A stretch of 64,000 nt of DNA from Chara braunii. Lineage: Eukaryota; Streptophyta; Charophyceae; Charales; Characeae. Position numbers and translations under genes: made by a program. The notes beneath the pieces are model-generated. The model saw only the letters and a program-made list of their open reading frames with translations, was not told the DNA's origin and did not search any database. Positions 22,175-33,592 of the stretch are shown in pieces; the stretch's first letter is position 1; each line of letters opens with the position of its first letter. The DNA is taken from assembly GCA_003427395.1 (NCBI GenBank), contig BFEA01000273.1, positions 771,730 through 835,729 on the forward strand. The letters run 5' to 3'.

Positions 22175-22362
22175 ATAGGTATCCAAGGCCTCGTCACCAC
22201 AAGCTCTGAGGCGAAGTAAATCAGACCAACCCAACTTTGCACAGAAGCCGATGTGCACTCTGATACTTCCAAGCATAGCCTGTCCCATTGGCAGGCGCAC
22301 CTCAAAGACCAACAAGAAACACCGGCCCTTCTTCACACCATGGGCGTCAGGTTGGTATGTAC
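22175..22362 (-). CDS. Possible upstream exon of the same gene
   Basis: A minus-strand frame reads KKGRCFLLVFEVRLPMGQAMLGSI and further, ending at GATACCTAT|GTAAGC, a good donor in phase 0, which is compatible with the phase-0 acceptor at 21,928. The acceptor (TTGAG|GTACATAC) is weak and lacks a clear pyrimidine tract. I do not recognise the sequence well enough to place it in BIG/UBR4. Confidence 0.3.
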
Positions 22363-23508
22363 CTCAACTCTGCACCGCTGCATCTCCATCCAAAATATTA
22401 GACATAAGGAGATGACCTCTTGCACCTCCGCTGACAAACAAGGGTCTGATGTGTGATGGGAATGAGAGGGAAAGCCATGGCAAAAGCCTGGAGAGGCAGA
22501 GCCAACAGTTTNCCCCCCCCCCCACCCCTCTCTCTGTCTCTCTCACTCTGTTTCACATGCACACAGACACACACACTCACACACACACACTTCTGTTTTT
22601 GGACCCTCTCAAACATTTCAGCTCCCTTTCTTTGACTATAATCTAAAAACCAAGAAAAACATCCTGGCTCCTCATTCACAGACAGTGTTAAACGGTTTCT
22701 TTCAACTCCAGACTGCAAACTTTGCACTTTGCCGCCTCTATTGAACTCCTTTCCTCCTTTGTCCTCTGGTTTACCCAGTCCACCTCAATAAGAATGCACT
22801 TTGCATCGGTGAGTTGGTTGGTGCGCAGCCATACGTCATGTGAACCCGCCTAGTTTGTTTTTCCACCAAGTCTGAATGAGACTCTGCCCACGACCACCAC
22901 TGACAGAGAAAGAGAGTGCACTTCGCCATGTCCGTTTACACACAGCCAATACTCTGCTATGTGCTGCCCAGTAGGAAAATACCCTCACCGCACAAGTCCA
23001 CCTGTTTTCCTTTGTGGGGAAATCTGGGCCGTGCCAAGCAGAGCCCCGGCTGTGCAAAATGTGTCAAGTGCACTCTCTCTCAACACTAGGTCTCGCTCCG
23101 CTGCACAAATTTCTGAATGTATCTGGACCCGCTACTGGTCCAAGGGATCAGTCAGACATGTATATGGTTCACAGAACAGTCCAGGTACGTGTCGAATGTT
23201 GAGTAGTGGGGCAAGGCACACTGTCCAGAGAGGAAAATGCTGACAATGCTGCCCGGAAACTGAAGCAAAGTATGGGCAGCATTTTCCTTTCTGATTGACG
23301 CATGAGATCCACCTTAGATTTGTTTTGTTTCTATTTATCGGGAACCTCTTTCACAGAGCTCTAATTCCCTTTTTCTGGCCGTTTGAATTTGGCCAATCCC
23401 GGTGCACACCCTTCATGATTTCAAGGACTCGCCCCGCCTTTCCATCCACTTTTAATTTTTTAACCGTTTAATATCTGGACTGTGGTAGGATAACACGGGG
23501 CTGTTCTA
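22363..23508. other. Intronic or intergenic stretch
   Basis: Contains a poly(C) with N at about 22,512-22,522 and a (CA)n-like tract at 22,558-22,590. Some minus-strand frames here (22,836-23,057) could hide exons, but none has convincing splice sites or a recognisable domain. Confidence 0.45.
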
Positions 23509-24048
23509 GTGCAGGGAGATATTTTTAGCTGGTTCACGAGTATGGAAGGCAGCGAGGAGGAGGAAACGGTTGACTCTCAGAGGGTCACACGTTTGACTGC
23601 CCGTAGGTGTCCCATAGTCCATCTGCAGTTAGAGGCAGCGTACGAAAGGAGGCTTAGAGCAAAGGTTGACAATAGAGGTGAGTGGATCAGGGGACAACAT
23701 GCAGCCAATAGGCAGGTTAGGCCGCCACAAACCATGACCACCCAAGCTGGTGAAAATGGTACACAGACACAACAACGGACTTAAAAGGACAGAAACAGAC
23801 AGATCCAGGCTAGAGGACATGGTCAAGAGGAACCATCAGGACAGCACATATAGTCCAGGGCCTCAGACACTCCAGGAGGTAGGAAACCTCAAAATTTGGG
23901 GACTATTAGCGAAACTATCATGGACCAACAGACGCTGCTTGCTCCAGACAAAAACGTAAATCTGACAGCAATATAGCTGAGAGGAGTAATTAGTGGCAGA
24001 AGCCGCAGACAAGCTCTATAATGCACCACAAACACCCACCAAGGAGTA
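23509..24048 (+). other. Unknown ORF region upstream of LINE
   Basis: A 91-codon frame (23,509-23,784) begins acidic (EGSEEEETVDSQ) and becomes basic and Gln/Thr-rich. It could be the remnant of a LINE ORF1 or a chance frame. The continuation to 24,048 has stops in all frames. Confidence 0.25.
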
Positions 24049-24194
24049 GCTATAAAAGGCTAACTTAGACAGGGGTGAGGGTAGGTACATCCTTCTGGAA
24101 GTAATCAATGTCGTCCACTCGGGCCTCTCAACCGTAATGGGGAGGAGCGTGCATGAGTCATCACTGTACTATTTATCAACTTGTCGGGAGAATA
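24049..24194 (+). repeat. LINE-associated module M, copy 2
   Basis: It starts in CTATAAAAGGCTAACTTAGAC, with a good TATA box at 24,051-24,058. It carries the same words as the copies at 10,641-10,790 and 30,225-30,370 and ends at GGGAGAATA, where the endonuclease reading frame begins. Confidence 0.82.
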
Positions 24195-24872
24195 TCAGAA
24201 AGGAAAATCTTCTTAAGAAACATTAAAGACCTGATCCCGCCTCTGACCCCTTGCATCCTGGCAGGAGACTGGAATGCCACGATAGACCCTGCACTAGACC
24301 GTATATCCAGGTCGCCCGGCACCCCAAATTCTTCTGAAGCTATACCAATCCAGNAATTGATGTTGGATCACAACTTGGTAGACCCTCAGAGAATCCTTCA
24401 CCCAAACAAGAGAACCTTCACCTTAATTAAGAAAAATCACGCTAATCACACGNCCTTTNCGCGAATAGACTACTTTCTAGTATCAGAAATCATGATGGGG
24501 GCAATCAAGAATGCTGAAGTATNATCCTTGGCCCCATATCCAGGACTGGACCACAAACCAATTGAACTGGTTGTCTGTTTTGACCAAGTGGTCAAAAAGG
24601 GAGCCAGCTTCCATAAGCTCAACAACTCCCTCCTACTGAGCCAGACCTTCCAAAGTGAGGTTTGCAACTGTTGGGAGGGTCAGAGATCCGCGCGCCTAAG
24701 CACTGACCATCGATGGGAATGGTTTCAAAAGAGCTATTCCAACCTTTCAAGCACAGTGGCCAAAGTCTCTAGGAGACTAGCGTCTATAAGGAAGCAGAGA
24801 AAGCAAGCACTAGAATTCGCGTTGACTCTCTCTCTCTCTCTCTGTGTGTCCCATCTCAACTGGGAGCAATAG
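24195..24872 (+). pseudogene. LINE endonuclease domain
   Basis: The frame from 24,153 covers the middle and end of an APE-type endonuclease. ERKIFLRNIKDLI leads to CILAGDWNATIDPALDR (the GDWN motif). After an N-containing region comes RIDYFLVS, then LDHKPIELVV (the SDH motif, with S changed to L). It ends at a (CT)n run. The first ~100 residues (N-terminal catalytic motifs) are missing, because module M joins directly. The last frame residues over the (CT)n are not LINE-like. Single N bases mark uncertain positions in the assembly. Confidence 0.88.
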
Positions 24873-24885
24873 GTGCGACCTGGGG

Positions 24886-26119
24886 GCAGTGTGCACGAAT
24901 GTTCCGGGCGATCGATGGGGTCGATCTCCTCAGACCTGCATCGAGTTATCAGATCCACGTTCTAACCAACCGTCTATTCCTCTCATCCACAAGTTGGTTA
25001 AGCAGCTAGGACTCAAAAGAATGGATGAATGGAAGCCCTCGATTAGTTAAGTCCAAGCTCTAACTAACCGTGCGCTAACCAGTCCACTCTCCAACTAACC
25101 GTCCACTAACCAGTTACAGTTACAACCAATCGTGTACAGACCAGTACAGCTTCTAACCAACCGTCTACTACCCACTCCAAAGTCTAACTAACAGTGTACT
25201 AACTAACTCGTGAACGATCACACAGTTCGTTAGCCCACGTTCAGGTTCTAACTAAACGTGTACTCAACTACCAAGGTACTAGAATAGAAGCCTCGTTATC
25301 GGGTCGAATCCACACAACTACGATCTCCAAGGGAGGAGGAGGGGAGCAGCATATGCATCCAGTCGTTGAGTCTGCAAGGAGAGTACATACCAGAGTAGCA
25401 TCTTCACCGACTGCACACGAGAGTCTGCAAAGAGTACACACTAGAACCTACAAGGATCAGGATACACTGGAGTCCGCAAGGAGGAGGAACAAACCCTGAC
25501 AGCAGAATCTGCAAGGAGTCCAACTCACTAAAGTCTGCAAGAACTATACACTCGATCTGCACGATGCAGTAAACACACTAGTCTGCAAGAGGCAGTACCC
25601 ATTAAAAGTAGTGGTATTTCACTTGCACCGTAGAGCTCCCACTGATGCTATACCTCTCCGGTCATTCCACAGAGTCGATCTAGAGTCAAGCTCAACAGCG
25701 TCTTNTTCTTTCCCTGCCGATTCTTCCAAGCCCGTTCCCTTCGCTGTGGTTTAGCAGNATTGGGTTCGGGAGAAGAAGGGAGTTAAGCCACCAGAACTTG
25801 GCCCAGCTAAGGGGCGCAGAAAAACAATTGAGTAGAAACGTTTGTACTCAGATGAAATNGGGCACTCCTGTACTGGCCCGCACGTTTCCAAAAATTGNTG
25901 CTGGCTAACGGGCACAACTTAAGGACGTACTTATGGTTTAAACGGACTTATCCAGCAGGCGTAGTTTCATAAGGTGACAATGACAGCAGAACAGTGTGCT
26001 CGTAATCTTTTGCTCCACTGTGGCTGTGCTCTATGCAGGCGATTCACATCGATTCCTGAAAAAAAGAACTGAAGGGGCCAAAGAAGTACATAGATGACAC
26101 AGACAGAGAGGGAGGGGAG

Positions 26120-26163
<44 letters not shown>

Positions 26164-26583
26164 TTTTCATTTTCTTGGAAAGCCAGAGGATTCCCCATGC
26201 AGGTACTTCATAGCGATTCCTGAAAAAAGAGGCAAAAGAAAAATACAGAAAACACAGAGGGAGAGAGGGGGGAGAGAGAGGCAGTGGAGGGGGGGGGGGA
26301 GAGAAAGAGCCTTACCTCTTCATTTTCTTGAAAATTGAGAGAAAAAGGAAAGGTGCCGCATCACTTTCTGTGCATGTTCATCGGACGTCGATAACTCTCG
26401 TTCCAAGTTCAAGTTTCAAATCAAGGATGAGGTAAAATGGAAGAAGCATCAATCCGCTGGCTCAAATCAAAGACGAGCCTAGCTCAGCTGGTACGCCCAC
26501 GAACTGTTGAAATACGGACTCAAGAAGCTCGACTCTAGATCAAATCCGATGCCCAGAACAACATAATTCTGAATTACCTGGGG
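24886..26583. mobile_element. ~1.7-kb insertion between LINE endonuclease and RT
   Basis: The LINE coding sequence stops near 24,835 and resumes near 26,590. The intervening DNA is flanked by ACCTGGGG at 24,878-24,885 and 26,576-26,583. It contains degenerate repeats of CTAACTAACCGTGTACTAACC (24,960-25,270) and AGTCTGCAAGGAGTACAC (25,370-25,600). It also holds a ~160-bp direct repeat around CGATTCCTGAAAAAA (about 26,050 and 26,214) and a (GA)n run at 26,122-26,162. No coding is visible. The short direct repeat could be a coincidence. Confidence 0.4.
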
Positions 26584-26589
26584 CCGGTC

Positions 26590-28310
26590 AGCTTCAATGA
26601 TGATACCTCAAGGCCGCCTCCCCTTGACAAAACACTTCTTTGCCCGAATCAAAGCAAACTCGAGAGTTACCACTATTGAAGGTCTGAGATCCCACACAAC
26701 CCCAGAAATGGTGAGTTCAGATAGCGAAGGCATAATAGAGATAGCTAACAATTTCTATAAAGACCTCTACCTCTCCAAAAAGACCTCTACCTCTCAAAGA
26801 CTGAGACTTCGATTCCCTCCAACATTAGCGAGGCAAGACATAAAATGCTTCGCTACTTAGAACAAACAATACCAGCGGATCAGGCCGAAGCTCTTGACAA
26901 ACCAACCACTTTGGAAGAACTACTCCTGGCACTAAAAAGCATGAATAACAACAAGTCCCCTAGAATCGATGGGTTAACAAAAGAATTTTGGGAGAAATTT
27001 TGGCCCTTACTAGGACGGGACCTGCTACATTGATCCAAGGGAGGACTGGGCAATCTTCTCAGCAGCAGCGTAGTCACATTACTATACAAAAAGGGCGAGA
27101 AAGAAGATATCATAAATTACAGACCCATATCGCTGCTAACCCTTCCTTACAAAATCCTAGCCAAAACTCTATCCAACCGGATTATCAAAATTACCAACAA
27201 ATGCTTCCACATTGATCAAACCGGCTTCATCCCGGGTCGCTACATTCTAGACAATGTTATGACTCTGAACGAGTCGGTAAGAAAAATCAGGGAAAGGAAA
27301 ATAAACACCGCCATTCTCTTCTTTGATTTTGAGAAGGCATACGATCAAGTAAACTGGGATTTCATGGAAGCAAGTACGAAAAGAATGGGAGTGGGTCCCA
27401 ATTTCAGAAAATGGGTCCGGATACTGTATAGAGATGCAGAAGGTTGTGTCCAAGTCAATGGACTACTATCACAATCCTACCCGATCTCCCGCTCAGTCCG
27501 TCAAGGAGACCCTTTGGCCCCCTCAATATTTTTATTCGTAATGGAGGCAATTGCATCCTTCCTCCGCAAGGATCCATCAATTCAAAGGCTAGCCAGCACA
27601 AATGTAGGATCTTTCCACCAAATGGACTCCCCAATAGCTATCACGTTCGCTGACGATTTAACGGTCCTAATCAGAGCATCTGATTCCTCCTTCAGGTCCC
27701 TAGCTAAAGCAATGGAAGCTTTCAAACTAGCCTCAGAAATGAAAATCAACTGGGGAAAGACAATCGGCTGGTGGCTATCCAAGGAGGAACCCCCCTCACT
27801 CCAAGGTGACGAGGCGGCGATGACGTGGCAAACGCCGGACACACCCACCCGCTATCTAGGCATATTAATGACGAAGGAAGGACTGGCTCCCCAAATGGGC
27901 CATCCTTGCTAACCAAACAAATCAATAAAATCGAAAGATGGGGCAACGCCTTCACGTCCCTTATTGGTCGAGCACTAGTCCTCAATACATCGATCTTTTC
28001 AATGATGTGGTACATCGCTTCCATTTGGACAATCCCTGACAGTTCACTTAAGGAACTGAACCGAAGAGCTAGGCTCTATCTATGGACAGGAGACCCTAAT
28101 AAGGAAAAAGGAATATCCAAGATCGCCTGGCACTACGTTACAGGAAGGACAAGCAATGGAGGCCTAGGAATTATCGACCCCGGAACAGAAATGAAAGCCT
28201 TGCAAATCAAATGGATCATCAAATTATTGATGAATCCAGACAGCGCATGGAATAAGCTGGCATTGGATAGTATCAGATCCGTGGCCCCAACTCCATCGCA
28301 GGCTCAATGA
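26590..28310 (+). pseudogene. LINE reverse transcriptase
   Basis: This covers the RT of a plant-type LINE ORF2 in several frames: 26,597-26,860, 26,845-27,033, 27,259-27,912 and 27,825-28,310. Motif A is FFDFEKAYDQVNW (Asp codon near 27,325), followed by SVRQGDPLAPSIF (motif B) and TFADDLTVL (motif C, near 27,643). The thumb-side segments KINWGKT and PTRYLG come next. SLIGRALVLNTSIFSMMWYI and GGLGIIDP, typical of the region before the zinc-binding domain, follow after a frameshift near 27,900. At least four frameshifts are needed to read through, so it is dead, although the catalytic residues are kept. Confidence 0.93.
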
Positions 28311-29830
28311 ACCTCGACCGCCCACACCTTACTGGCCGGCATTACTCCGATCCTGGAGGAAAATACTTCCCAACAAGACAAACAGACCCAAACCTAAGGA
28401 TGAAGTACTAAGACAACCGCTCTTCCGGAATGAATGGATAAAAAACGAGGCGGACAACCCTCTCTTTCTAGAACAGAGATGGTTATCCTGGATCAAAAAC
28501 GGCATCTGGAAAATCGACCACTTATGGGTGGAAGATAGAATGGGCTGGGTAACAGAACAAGAAATCAGCCCCNGACTGAAAGGCTGCCATAGACGAGGGA
28601 CTAATCTCCAATTCATACTCAGCTGCATCCCGCAGGAATGGAAAGACATTCTGGCAAAAAACGAGCCCTGGAGACCAGGTGAGTGGGGACTAATAATTCA
28701 AGAAACAACACCCCCGAGAGCCTTTCAATTCTCTCATTGGCAGCAGGGCTCACGCACTAAGGCCTCTCTTTCCCGATCTCCCCCTCCAACATGGGTTCGC
28801 CGGATATCCCAAACTGTGAAGTAGAGTCGTTGTCTTAGAGTCATTCTTACTTCGGAAAGTAAGGGTCCTAGGAGCATGGCCGAAATCAATCTAGAGGCCT
28901 GACACTACAATCCGCAACTTGGAGTTCGATCCAGCCGAATGGGCGTGGCCGCCAAGCAAGGCCTGCAACATAAAAACCAAAATCCCAATCCAAGACTANA
29001 CAGTCAAACTTNGGTACAGACTGTCTCTAAAGACCAAAAATCCAGACCCTACTATCAAAAACAGATGGCGGAATCTCGTTGGGCAGGAAGCAGACAAAAT
29101 CACACGGATCCACNGGGATAAATTTAAACGAATTANGCCAATCAAGATTAGAAGTCTGCAGTGGCTGATTGCTTACGCAGCCCTTCCAGTGAACCAATGG
29201 CTACATATCAGACGGAAGGCCACAGACCCCAACAGCTCGGATTTATGTACAATATGCACGGAAGGTGTCGTANAAGACTTAGTTCACTGCCTGGTGCGCT
29301 GTAAAGAGGCTACGGAATACTGGGTCAGAGCGTCTTCACTCTGGGACTCCCTCTTCANTTCTCCCTTCCCCGAGNAGCCCATCCAACTTCTCCTCTTGAC
29401 TAACATCCCTGTCCAGGCGCAAAAGGCAGAAAGGATCTGGTTTGAACTCATCAGGAAAGTGACCCTATGGGTCATTTGGAAAGAGAGATGCAGCAGGACA
29501 ATCGAGGGGAGATCCAACCCACGGGAGAAGGTGTGGATAGAAACCAGAACGCTGATACAAGCTGAGATNCTCTGCAGATGGCGGAAGATAAAACAAGCTT
29601 GGACTGATGACGAAGAACAACGTAACAAGGAGAGGCANAAATTCTACAGGGATTGGCTGATAAATGGCAAGATTGCAGATTTGCGAGATGACCGAGTACG
29701 TTGGAGGGAGTGGCACAACTCTGTTGCAGAAAGAGGCTTTCGCCAGCAGGCATCNCCTCAGGGCATACTTGTAGCCNAGCCCTCTNCAACAGNAAAAGGA
29801 CACTTCCAGGGACCAGGGGACACGATCTGA
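28311..29830 (+). pseudogene. LINE C-terminal region with RT zinc-binding domain
   Basis: A connecting region (28,528-28,824) has WVEDRMGW-like content, and the frame at 28,919-29,830 carries the zf-RVT domain. SLQWLIAYAALPVNQWLHIRRKA precedes LCTIC and DLVHCLVRC, the probable zinc ligands. VTLWVIWKERCSRTI follows, then a charged helical tail. About twelve single N bases interrupt it. The same domain occurs on the minus strand at 11,606-12,415. Confidence 0.9.
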
Positions 29831-29975
29831 GAGGATTCAAGTGAGAGAGCAGGACCATTTTGACCAGAGGCTATCAAGGGAGCACAAAGACGACCTTCTT
29901 TCAGGGGGGNTGGAAACGAACAATGCAGGTCAATGCACAATNTCGTNTACNGGAGGGCCGACACANAGAGGAAGG

Positions 29976-29990
29976 TTTTAGGGTTTAGGG
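29976..29990 (+). repeat. Telomere-like TTTAGGG motif
   Basis: TTTTAGGGTTTAGGG, two plant-type telomere units, 146 bp after the LINE stop codon. Confidence 0.9.
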
Positions 29991-30224
29991 TTTTTCTTAA
30001 GTCTGCCCAAAGGGTCAGAGAGGTGTGCTGAGAAGACGAAGCCCGGCAAGGACATCGGATGGGAGACTGAGGAAGACAGACCTAGCTCCACCAGGAATAC
30101 ACACAGATCGAACAGCCCTACAGCCGAGAGAAAGAACTAGGAAAGCCTAGACAAGTCCTACAGACAGATACCACACTACAGAGTTCATTTCCCTGAGAGG
30201 CCTTACAAGCCCAAGATTACGTCA

Positions 30225-30370
30225 AATAGGCTAACTTAGGCAGGGGTGAATGATGGTACATCCTTCCCATAGGAAGTAATCAATGCCGTCGTTCGGGCCT
30301 TCCTACCATAAAGGGGAGGAGCGTGTGTGCGTACCTTTTGTAATCTTTTCTGACTTGCCGGTGGAATAGG
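30225..30370 (+). repeat. LINE-associated module M, copy 3
   Basis: AAATAGGCTAACTTAGGCAGGGG begins the copy, cut here to its shared words: GGTACATCCTTCC, GGAAGTAATCAATGCCGTC, GGGGAGGAGCGTGTG and GGTGGAATAGGAACCGGA. It sits inside the 3' UTR shortly before the poly(A). Confidence 0.85.
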
Positions 30371-30429
30371 AACCGGACTGATGCTCCCCAGAATGGAAAA
30401 GGAGCCGGAACCGCAAGGTTCTGTTTGGT

Positions 30430-30468
<39 letters not shown>

Positions 30469-30478
30469 AGGAAAGCTG

Positions 30479-30663
30479 CGAAAGGTCTCTCGTAGCTCAG
30501 TGGTTAGAGCAAATGGCAGATAAGTGCACCAGTTTTGACTTCTTTGTGGAGAAAAAAAAAAAAAAAAAAAAAAAAAGAAAGAGGAAGAAGAAAGCGGACT
30601 GTCGCTCCCCAGAATGGCAGGAGCCAGAACCAAGAGGTTCTGATATTCTTTCAAAAAAAAAAA
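30479..30663 (+). mobile_element. tRNA-derived SINE with LINE-like tail
   Basis: GTCTCTCGTAGCTCAGTGG at 30,485-30,503 gives a tRNA acceptor strand and a perfect pol III A box (TAGCTCAGTGG). It is followed by a perfect D-stem GCTC/GAGC. A degenerate B box (GTTTTGACTTC) lies at about 30,532. An oligo(A) of ~25 nt follows at 30,552. A tail at 30,594-30,652 then repeats the LINE 3' end (CTCCCCAGAATGG, GGAGCC, hairpin) before a final oligo(A). The tail relates it to the LINE immediately upstream. The anticodon arm is not intact, so it is not a functional tRNA. Confidence 0.75.
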
Positions 30664-31542
30664 GGCTGTTCCTACGGGTTATCATTTCAAGTCCAATAAT
30701 GAGCATACCCCTTGGTGACAATGGTAAACACCACAGACTAAAACACTTTGTCGGTTCGAGCAAGTCGGGACTACATTTCGGCAAAAATAACTTAATAGGT
30801 CGAAGTGCAATAAACTCAGTTCACAGACAGACAGTCGCAGGCTAGGGTAAAGGCCTGAAACAAGGGCCAAAAGTCGCATTCCAAAACTGAGAAATGTCTG
30901 AGAGAGGACCTAGGGTCAAGGCCTGAGTGAAACAGTAGCCAGAGGCGCCACGTGAGGTAGTTGACTCTTGGAAAATCAAGAGTCAGACCAAGCACGGCAA
31001 TAGCAGGCCAAGCCTCGGCCGTAGATCAGATGCACATCAATGGTTGTCTGCAGGTATCCAGAAGATTCCAGTCCCGACTGGGAAAAGGTACCGCTTCCTC
31101 AAGGCCGCACCCAGGCCGTCGAGATCGGGCAACTCTGAAGAGTCGACACTGTCAAACTGGAGACTGGTCCATGCCAGCCAACACCGGTCAAGGCTACAAA
31201 AGGGCAGTCAGACTACTGGGCAAGGCATTCTGCCTTGTGCTGGCGTGATGCTAGTGCTGCATCGCAAGGCTGCTGGAGTGGTATGCTGGTGCCAGCTGCT
31301 GATGGAGGGTGCCAGCCCAGAGGGAGATCATGTTGGTGTGGCCATATACGCATAGCTGTAGACTAGGTGATGAGGATTTGCGAGGAGCACAATGACGTGA
31401 GATGAGGAGAAGCTTACCTGGACTTACCTTGCGACGAGACATGTGATCTGCTGCTGGTCTCCACGAAGGTGAGGAAGTGCTGCGCCATGCTCTATATCTT
31501 ATTGCTGGCGTTGAGGGAGGATGCGCGCCCTGTTATGATCTG
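30664..31542. other. Unrecognised stretch before LTR B copy 3
   Basis: No coding or clear repeat is seen, except a polypurine-like run (GTTGAGGGAGGA) at about 31,510-31,522, just before the LTR start. That would fit a 3' LTR whose internal region is lost or too decayed to read. Confidence 0.45.
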
Positions 31543-33056
31543 TGTAAGGACCTCCCAAACACGGACTGAGACACAGCTGATTTCTGAGCTTTGCCAAGGG
31601 AATGAATGCCTTGCTGAGTTTTCCGCTTGTTGCTGAGTTTCCTAAGTCTGTGTGTGTGTGTGCTTGCTGGTCTGAGTGCTTGACGATTTGAGTTTGTGTG
31701 ACCCACAAGGGTACTTGCTTGCTTGTGAAGGCTCGCAGGGCCGGTTCTTTGTGGCCGTGACATTGAAGGTTGCAGCGGGGAAAACACTCGAGTAAGGGAA
31801 TAGGCCCGCGACACTTAGCAGCTGGGAAAAACACTCAAGTAGCAGGTAGGCCAGTACCACACCAATTAGTGGTAGATGTATCAGTACTCGAGGCAGAGCA
31901 GAAGAAGACGAAAGTTGGCATTTTTAGAGGCCCAGTAGTTGTAAGCAAGGTCTAGGCGGGTACCAGTCCAAGTAATCTGAGTCTAGGGCCTGTACGGGCA
32001 ATATCAGAGTCTGCAATGACGTTTCCCTCCGAAAGGGAGGAGCTACTAGTTGCTTGGAGGCCACCCAGCCTGGAAAGTCACCGCCCAAGAGGGAAGCAGG
32101 CCGCTATATCTCCAGGAGGGAAGTGCTGCTCCTCATTTTGCAGCGTGGAAGTTTGGACTCACGCAGCTGGAGCACTCGAGGAGCAGCGCTGTGTGGCGAA
32201 GAGGAGCACCCAGCTCCCCGCCATGGCTCTGGTGGAGGAGTTCGGGCTGGAGGAGGAGAAAGAAGAGGACCAGGAAGGGGGAGCGCCAGAGGTACTTACC
32301 TGGCTATGGTGAATGCCATCTTCATCACCCTGGTGGGCGCTGCATCAGGAAGGCCCCATTGGGGATGGACGCCATCTTCATCACCCGAGTCCGGCATGGC
32401 GGCCTCGGCCAGAGCAGCCATAGCTGCTTTGAGTTGTCTTTTGCACATCAGGGCAAGGCCCTAGCAGTCCGCCATAGCCTCGGCCTTCAGGAAGAGTAAG
32501 GGGAAGGGTAATCATGGCTATGGTGGACCTCATGTTGTACCTGCAGTAGAAGAGGGATTTGGACATTGATTCTGGGTCAGCCATTCAACATTATTATTAT
32601 TATTACTATTTATTGTGAAATAAAGAGGGGAGGAGAAAAGTAGGAGGAGAGTGGTTGGCGAGAAGAAAGGAATTGTCTTGGTCTTCGCTGGTGTACATCA
32701 TCTTCTTCTTTCGTTCTTCTTTTTCTTCTTCTCTCCCTCTCTCCCCTCTCAAGTTCAGTCATTTCTTTTGCACTGCATCTGGAAGGCTCCATTGAGGGTA
32801 GAGCTACATCAAGACGCTTCGAGGCAAAGTCAGGCATGGAGGCCTGAGCCAAAGCAGCCATAGCTGCTTTGAGTTGTCTTTTGCATATCAGGACAAGGCC
32901 CTAGCAGTCCACCATAGCCTCAGCCTTCAAAAAAGGGTGGCCATGGCTATGGTGGACCTCATGTTGTCCCTGCAGTAGAAGAGGGATTCGGACACTGATT
33001 CTCGTTCAGCCATTCAACATTATTATTATTAGTTATTGTGAAATATAGAGGGGAGG
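31543..33056 (+). repeat. LTR of family B, copy 3 (3' end cut by element A)
   Basis: It begins TGTAAGGACCTCCCAAACACGG and aligns with the minus-strand copy at 12,745-14,418, through GGTTGCAGCGGGGAAAACACTC (the empty site of solo LTR A). It continues to GCTATGGTGGACCTCATG and GAAATAAAGAGGGG, which contains an AATAAA signal at about 32,619. A segment starting GCATCAGGAAGGC at 32,342 is repeated from 32,775 (internal duplication, ~433 bp). The second copy is cut at 33,056 by LTR A. Confidence 0.88.
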
Positions 33057-33579
33057 TGTTACGGACTCCGCCAGGGCTCGATCCCTGGTCTGCAGGTTAC
33101 CCCCCGCCAGCTTGCTGTATTTGTTTTCTTTTTTTTGTATTACGAATCATTTGTTTTAGATTCTTGTTTTTCTGATGTCAGACAGTTGGTGCCATCGGCA
33201 TTCTGGCGCCGGTTTTCAAATACCTTCTTTTGGGACTTTCGGATTTCGGACACTTGGCGCCACTCTCAGACTTTCGATTTCAGTTCTGGCCCTGAGGCAT
33301 TTTCAATTTCGCCATCAGGACCGTACTCGAGTCCGGTACTTGTGTACGGACTCGAGCCCAGTTCAGGCACCAAGTTTTCAGCATCAGTGCTTGTGTTCAG
33401 TGTGACATTGCTTCAACATTGTGTTCAGGAATTCAAGACTGCAACTTTGTGAAGTTTGCCACTTTGTGTCTGCATCCGTCGAGTCGTGTCGAGTCTGCGT
33501 CGAGTTGAGTGAGTGTGTCTGAGTGCTCTCACTCTCCCTCTCTCTCCCAGCCTCACTGCTCTGCCTCTGCCTCGTCACA
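33057..33579 (+). repeat. 5' LTR of gypsy element A
   Basis: It begins TGTTACGGACTCCGCCAGGG and ends CTCGTCACA, followed by one base and a perfect tRNA-iMet primer-binding site. It matches the solo LTR at 13,697-14,173 on the other strand. The insertion interrupts LTR B copy 3 at GGAGG. I found no matching 3' LTR in the window. Confidence 0.92.
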
Positions 33580-33580
33580 C

Positions 33581-33592
33581 TGGTATCAGAGC
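33581..33592 (+). promoter_or_regulatory. Primer-binding site for tRNA-iMet
   Basis: TGGTATCAGAGC is complementary to the 3' end of plant initiator tRNA-Met, the usual minus-strand primer of plant Ty3/gypsy and Ty1/copia elements. It lies one base after the LTR. Confidence 0.95.

Larger units (their letters stand above)
29831..30466 (+). other. LINE 3' UTR with telomere-like motif, hairpin and poly(A)
   Basis: After the ORF stop come TTTTAGGGTTTAGGG at 29,976-29,990, module M at 30,225-30,370 and a hairpin at 30,406-30,423 (7-bp stem, GCAA loop). A 33-nt poly(A) at 30,434-30,466 follows. This defines the 3' end of the LINE. Confidence 0.85.

Noticed and set aside
30485-30550. Functional tRNA gene
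   Set aside because: The A box and D stem are good, but the anticodon arm and B box are degenerate and poly(A) follows. I call it a SINE head.
30381-30845. 154-codon plus-strand ORF with Lys runs
   Set aside because: It is a translation of poly(A) tails and the SINE. SLVAQWLEQ is the usual reading of a tRNA-like region and not a protein.
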